From positions 434,001-498,000 of the forward strand of contig VDMD01000004.1 of NCBI GenBank assembly GCA_007026445.1: a stretch of DNA of 64,000 nucleotides. Direction: 5' to 3'. The DNA comes from Schizophyllum amplum (taxonomy: Eukaryota > Basidiomycota > Agaricomycetes > Agaricales > Schizophyllaceae). Both the position numbers and the translations under genes were made by a program. The notes beneath the pieces were generated by a model. That model had not been told where the DNA came from, did not search any database, and worked only from the letters and a program-made list of their open reading frames with translations. Positions 59,490-64,000 of the stretch are shown in pieces. Numbering within the stretch: the stretch's first letter is position 1; each line of letters starts with the position of its first letter.

Positions 59490-60682
59490 ATGGCTCCTCC
59501 TTCTGACCTCACGACCGCCGACGCAGTACTGCATTACCTATCCGGAACGCCGTTCGCTGCATCATCTGCAGAAAGCCTGACTGGTGGCACCGCGAACTTT
59601 GTCTATCGCATCCATCTCCTTGCGCCATATGAAGGTCACAGCACCTTCGTCCTCAAGTTTGGACGGTCCTTTCTCGAAATCAAGGGCACGAAAGTTCCTT
59701 TCAGCCTCGAACGACAGGTGAAGTGCAATGCCGGTCACATCGTCGAATTCTGACGCATGCTATCTTGTAGAAATTCGAGATGGAAGCGCTCAAAGCCGTC
59801 CGCAGCTGGTTGCCCAAGACGAATCTAGTGACCGTCCCTGTGGTGCATTTCTTCGACAGCGACAACCATGTCCTCATCATGGACGATTGTGGCGAAACCT
59901 CGATGACACTCAAGGCGCTCATACAGAAAGGCGGCGTACGGCGCGACGTTGCGGATCGCATCGGCCGCGCTCTTGGGTGGTTCCTCGCTCTTGTGCACGG
60001 AGTTGGCGAAGGTCAATCCACCGACTTTCTCGCTCTGTTCGCAGGAAACCACCTAGCGCGGAGCATATCGAGCTGGGCGACATATGGTCGTCTTCAAGAA
60101 ACACTGGACGGCAGCGCAGGACTGGCTGCACTGAGAGATCCGCCTCTTGTCATACCGCAAGTGCAGCTACAGAAGGCTACCGCTATAGCAGGTGTCATGA
60201 TGGGGAAATTGGCGCAAGCCAAGGACAAGGTGCGCGATTGATACTGCATGCCACACCATGCATTAACGCCTGCTCTCTAGTTCGTCATGGGCGACTTTTG
60301 GCCTGGAAATATCCTCATCACAATGGAAGGCGAAGAGGTCTCTGCCATTCAAGTCCTGGACTGGGAGCTGGCCAAGACCGGTCTTCCCGAACTGGACGCA
60401 GGACAATTCCTCGCAGAGTTACAGCTTCTCTGTCGCTTTCATCCAGAGTCTCAGGATGCAGCTGCTGGCACAGCTACGGGATTCTTGGAGGCCTACCAGA
60501 GCAAGCATGAACTGGATCGGCGTACGACGCTTATCCACTTCGGTGTACATCTGATCACCTGGACACCGCGCGTCTCCTGGGGGGCGAAGGAACCCACGAG
60601 GAAGGCAGTTGTCGATGGTGTCGAGATGTTCTGCACGGAAGAGGCTATTAGTATGGCAGATCATTTTCAATGTACATGGTAA
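59490..60682 (+). CDS. Aminoglycoside-phosphotransferase-fold small-molecule kinase
   Basis: Three exons (59490-59717, 59771-60229, 60281-60682) sum to 1089 nt, 362 residues. The kinase-like fold shows LTGGTANFVYRI (nucleotide loop), TFVLKFGRSF (ATP-site Lys), KFEMEALKAVRSWLP, HVLIMDDCGE (hinge), FVMGDFWPGNILI (catalytic loop with Asp and Asn) and AIQVLDWELAKTG (metal-binding DxE in place of kinase DFG). The layout is closest to choline/methylthioribose/fructosamine-type kinases. APH-like genes are widely expanded in agaricomycetes and mostly uncharacterised. The usual H-x-D of the catalytic loop reads GDF here, as in methylthioribose-kinase-like members. The substrate is unknown. Confidence 0.88.
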
Positions 60683-60972
60683 CGCTTTCCACGATGCTAC
60701 GTAAACATCGGACGAGCTACCTGCCCAAGCGCACAACTGCACCGTTTTTTGCGCAGAGGAAGACCATTAAGTTCATTAAGGCGGGTCGCGGAGCATTCGT
60801 CGGCTCGAAACCATCCATGACGCCCGGTATAAACAATTGGGACAAACAAAGAGTGTGAAGAACAATGGAAGAGGAAAGACCTTCCATAAATGGAAACAAG
60901 GAGCGCGTGGCGCCGAACCGGTGATTGTTGTTACAAACTACTTATAATTTGGTCTTCGGCGCCATTGACGCC

Positions 60973-63900
60973 ATGGATATCAGTCCGACCAAGCTCTTCT
61001 TGCCCGAGTTCCTCAGCTATCCCATCCGGATCGTCTCCCTCGATGCTGATCTCGGCGACGTCAAACGCGGCGACCGCCTGCTCACCTACTCCTTCGCCTA
61101 CCTCCCCGCAAACCCGGCCAAGGATGCGCTCCCCGAGACGCGCTTTGGCACATGGGACTGCACCGTCGACGGCGAGCTCACTTCATGGTCCTTCAAGCCC
61201 GGCGACGTCGTCTCTAAACCGAAGGCGCGCGACAGGCCAGCTGCGTTGGTGAAGGAGGCATGCACGCACGGCGAGCAGATAGCGGGCATGTGTGCCCTCT
61301 GTGGCAAGGACATGACCAAGTGCGTGCTCTGCGCGCGCGATGATACAGGATACTAATGGTGCCCAGCATCGACTACCTTGGTGTGGCGGACACGTCCCGC
61401 GCGTCTATCCAGATGACCCACTCGAAGAACGGCCCGACTGTCTCACGAGAAGTTGCGGAGCGTATCGAGCGCGAGGCCAACGAGGCGCTCCTCAGTGCCC
61501 GCAAGCTCAAGCTCATCGTTGACCTCGATCAAACCATAGTCCATGCGACCGTCGATCCGACTGTAGGGGAATGGATCGCAGAGGGCGAGGCGTGGGAGGC
61601 CAAGCACGCCGCCCGAGAGCTTAACGCGGCTGCGCGCGCAGCGGACAAGGAGCGCCAGGAGGACGACATCGACGAATCGGAATCGGACGAGGAGGAGGAA
61701 GAATGCAATCCGAACTGGGAAGCCCTCAAAGACGTCAAGAAGTTTCGCCTCGGCCCCGAGCTCCTTGGTCCGCCGAACATGATGGGCAAAGGACGGCATA
61801 TAGCCCTGGACGACGGGTGCATGTACTACATCAAGCCGAGGTGCGTGCCGCGTGTTCGATTATGGGGGCATGGTGCTGATACACTGCAGGCCAGGATGGC
61901 AGGAATTCATGAAGGACATGTCGGCAAAGTACGAGATGCACATCTACACCATGGGCACGCGTGCCTACGCACAGGCGGTGTGCAAGGCCCTGGACCCGGA
62001 CGGGCGCCTCTTCGGGGAGAGGATACTTAGTCGAGATGAGAGTGGAAGTGCGTACGATCGTCTCTACCATGAACAAATTCCTGATTGTTTCTCAGGCTTG
62101 ACGCAGAAGAGCCTTGACCGGCTCTTCCCAACCGACCAGTCTATGGTAGTCGTCATTGACGACCGAGCAGACGTTTGGTCAGGGGGCATGCAATACTGGA
62201 GCCCTAATCTCATCAAAGTTATGCCATGTGCGTCGTCTACTCCGTGGTCTTCAGACTGTACGCTGACACTCCACAGACGACTTCTTCGTTGGCATCGGCG
62301 ACATCAACTCCTCCTTCCTACCCAAGATCCAGCCAATTGCGCCGCCCGCACCACCACCAGGTATGTCGTCGACAAGCCCTTCTTGGTGCCGCCATTCATT
62401 GCAGCGTATGCAGTCGGTAAACCCCCACGCGACAAACCGCCGATTCCTACTCCCCCTGAGAAAGTAGAGGACAATAGCCAGTCTGCCGTCACCGAGCTTC
62501 GCAACCAGGCTCTCGAGGCACAAATGGAGGAGCGACCATTAGCCAAGAAGCAGACCGAGCTCCAGGAGTCGAGCGAAGGGGAGGAGGCCGAGAGTACGCC
62601 AGCCCCGGAAGCGTCTCCACCCTCTGACGACGAACAGTCGTCCACGTCGTCCAAGTCGGAGAAGCATCCGCGGAAGGCGCTTCTCAGAAATGACGACTGG
62701 GAACTTATAAGGGTCGGCAAGGTGCGTCAGGCGTTTTGATGCATCATCGTATTCATCTCATCAAACAAATGTGTAGCTTCTCGACCAAGTGCACTCGCAA
62801 TTCTTCGCCGAGTACGATGCGCGTGTACCATCCACCAAGAAGCGCAAGCTAGGCAGCCAAGATCCCGAGCGCCATAATGTACCCTACGACGTGAAGCGCA
62901 TCATCCCCGCCATCCGCTCTTCCGTCTTCCAGGGCTGCAATATCTGCTTCTCCAGCGTCATCCCCCTCGACCAGCAACCCGAAGCCACCGAGGTCTGGCG
63001 ACTCGCGAACATGTTCGGCGCGCGCTGCTCCGCGACCCTAACACCCGACATCACGCACGTCGTCGCGGCGAAGCGGGGCACGGCGAAGGTGGACGAGGCG
63101 CGGCGGCGGGGCAACGTCAAGGTCGTCTGGGTCGCGTGGTTCGGGGACTCCATCGCGCTGTGGCAGCGCATGAACGAGGCGCGATACCTGCTGGACGCGG
63201 AGGAGTCTGGCGCGGAAGCCGCGCCCCCGGAGGATAGGGAAACCGAGGCGCTCGAGGGAGATGCGGTGGACACCGACGACGACATGGTCGGCGGTGACAG
63301 CAAGCTGCACCTTGAGGACGTTAATTGGGATGAACTTGATGCCGAGATCGACGCGGAGCTCGGAGACGAGGACGAGGATGAAGAGTGGTCAGATGAGGCG
63401 GACAGCGAGATTGGGTGCGTACACCGTTTCGGTTTATACGTCTGGAAGACAGTCGCTGATGCAACTCGATGCGCAGGAGTGCGCCGTCTTCGCCCGCCCG
63501 CGGCCAGAAACGCTCGCGCAGCGTCACACCATCAGATGCAGGCTCCGACGTAAGCGGCGCATCCCCACTGGCCAAGCGAAAGAAGCTCGCTGCCGACCGG
63601 ACAGGGTACTCGCCATTGAAGGAGGGCGTCACTGCGGGAGACCTGACGATCGCGGAGGCGAAGGCCGCAGGGAGGTCTACACCGTTACCGAAGGCTAACG
63701 GGAGCGGGTCGAAGGCCTCGACGTCGCGGTCTAGGGCATCCACGCCAGGACCAACATCGCGATCGAGAGCGTCAACCCCGGGCCCGGGAGCCAGGGCATC
63801 TACGCCGAAGGTATCCACGCCGGGATCTGTGCAGGATGATACAGAGGGAAGCACTATGGGAAGCGAGGACGGCGTCGTGGATGATGACTTTCTGCATTCG

Positions 63901-63975
63901 TTCGAAGGGGAGTTGGAGGGTGAGTTGGAGGGCGAGCTGGAGGGTGAATTGGGGGATGAGGCAGGGCAGAAGTAG
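60973..63975 (+). CDS. FCP1: RNA polymerase II CTD phosphatase Fcp1
   Basis: About eight exons encode roughly 860-880 residues. An N-terminal beta domain (LPEFLSYPIRIVSLDADLGD, ETRFGTWDCTVDGELTSW) is followed by the catalytic core KLKLIVDLDQTIVHATVD, whose DxDxT motif holds the nucleophile Asp. An acidic insert, GWQEFMKDMSAKYEMHIYTM, MVVVIDDRADVW and FFVGIGDINSSFLP complete it. A BRCT domain follows (FQGCNICFSSVIPLDQQPEA, TLTPDITHVVAAKRGTAK, VKVVWVAWFGDSIALWQR). Fcp1 removes phosphate from Ser2/Ser5 of the Pol II tail to recycle the polymerase. The C terminus is acidic, with RASTPGP units and four GELE repeats. The start MDISPTKLFLPE was chosen over an ATG 48 nt upstream by family length. The gene ends 25 bp before the window edge. 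Confidence 0.94.
63907..63954 (+). repeat. Four tandem 12-nt coding repeats in FCP1
   Basis: The unit GG-GAG-TTG-GAG (Gly-Glu-Leu-Glu) occurs four times with wobble changes. The last unit ends in Gly. It forms part of the acidic tail. Confidence 0.8.
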
Positions 63976-64000
63976 GTTAGCTTTTCTTGCGGCTCTTAGG

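Overview
This window is nuclear DNA of a filamentous basidiomycete, most likely a wood- or litter-decaying agaricomycete. The genes are packed on both strands and cut by many 39-75 nt GT-AG introns. There are no operons or ribosome binding sites. The gene content mixes eukaryotic housekeeping factors with a GH74 xyloglucanase, a flavin halogenase and a secreted intradiol dioxygenase. I read 28 protein genes. For most of them the exon sums close to a whole number of codons. I saw no tRNA, rRNA, transposon or CRISPR array. Exon limits are hand-spliced and could be off by a base or two.

Left part (1-13 kb): the N-terminal part of a dual-specificity phosphatase that runs off the left edge, a DLT1-type membrane protein, a secreted 14-exon GH74 xyloglucanase, an F-box-like leucine-rich-repeat protein, a low-complexity unknown, a MED11-like Mediator subunit and tubulin cofactor A.

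Middle-left (13-29 kb): a loosely packed stretch holding two paralogous bHLH genes in the same orientation. They flank a 9-exon gene for a small integral membrane protein of unknown function, and long intervals here have no supportable gene. VPS33 and a tiny YABBY/HMG-like protein follow.

Right-middle (28-51 kb): a dense housekeeping block of an F-box/LRR protein ending in a CaaX box, rRNA m5C methyltransferase Rcm1/NSUN5, C1D/Lrp1, SF3B5, the DNA-protein-crosslink protease Wss1, the EF2 lysine methyltransferase Efm3, mitoribosomal mS45, a Dal5-type transporter, CCT7 and RAD5. Several neighbours are head-to-head over 95-160 bp. Two genes here appear to need 5-6 nt microexons.

Right end (50-64 kb): a conserved fungal nuclear-type protein, a BSP-family metallopeptidase, a flavin-dependent halogenase with an intact WxWxIP signature, a secreted intradiol ring-cleavage dioxygenase, an APH-type small-molecule kinase and the RNA polymerase II CTD phosphatase FCP1. 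The secreted and secondary-metabolism genes have clear TATA boxes 40-70 bp upstream of the ATG. The head-to-head housekeeping pairs do not.

The points most worth a second look are the orphan halogenase, the microexons in RAD5 and WSS1, the CaaX F-box protein, the duplicated bHLH genes and the uncharacterised membrane protein.
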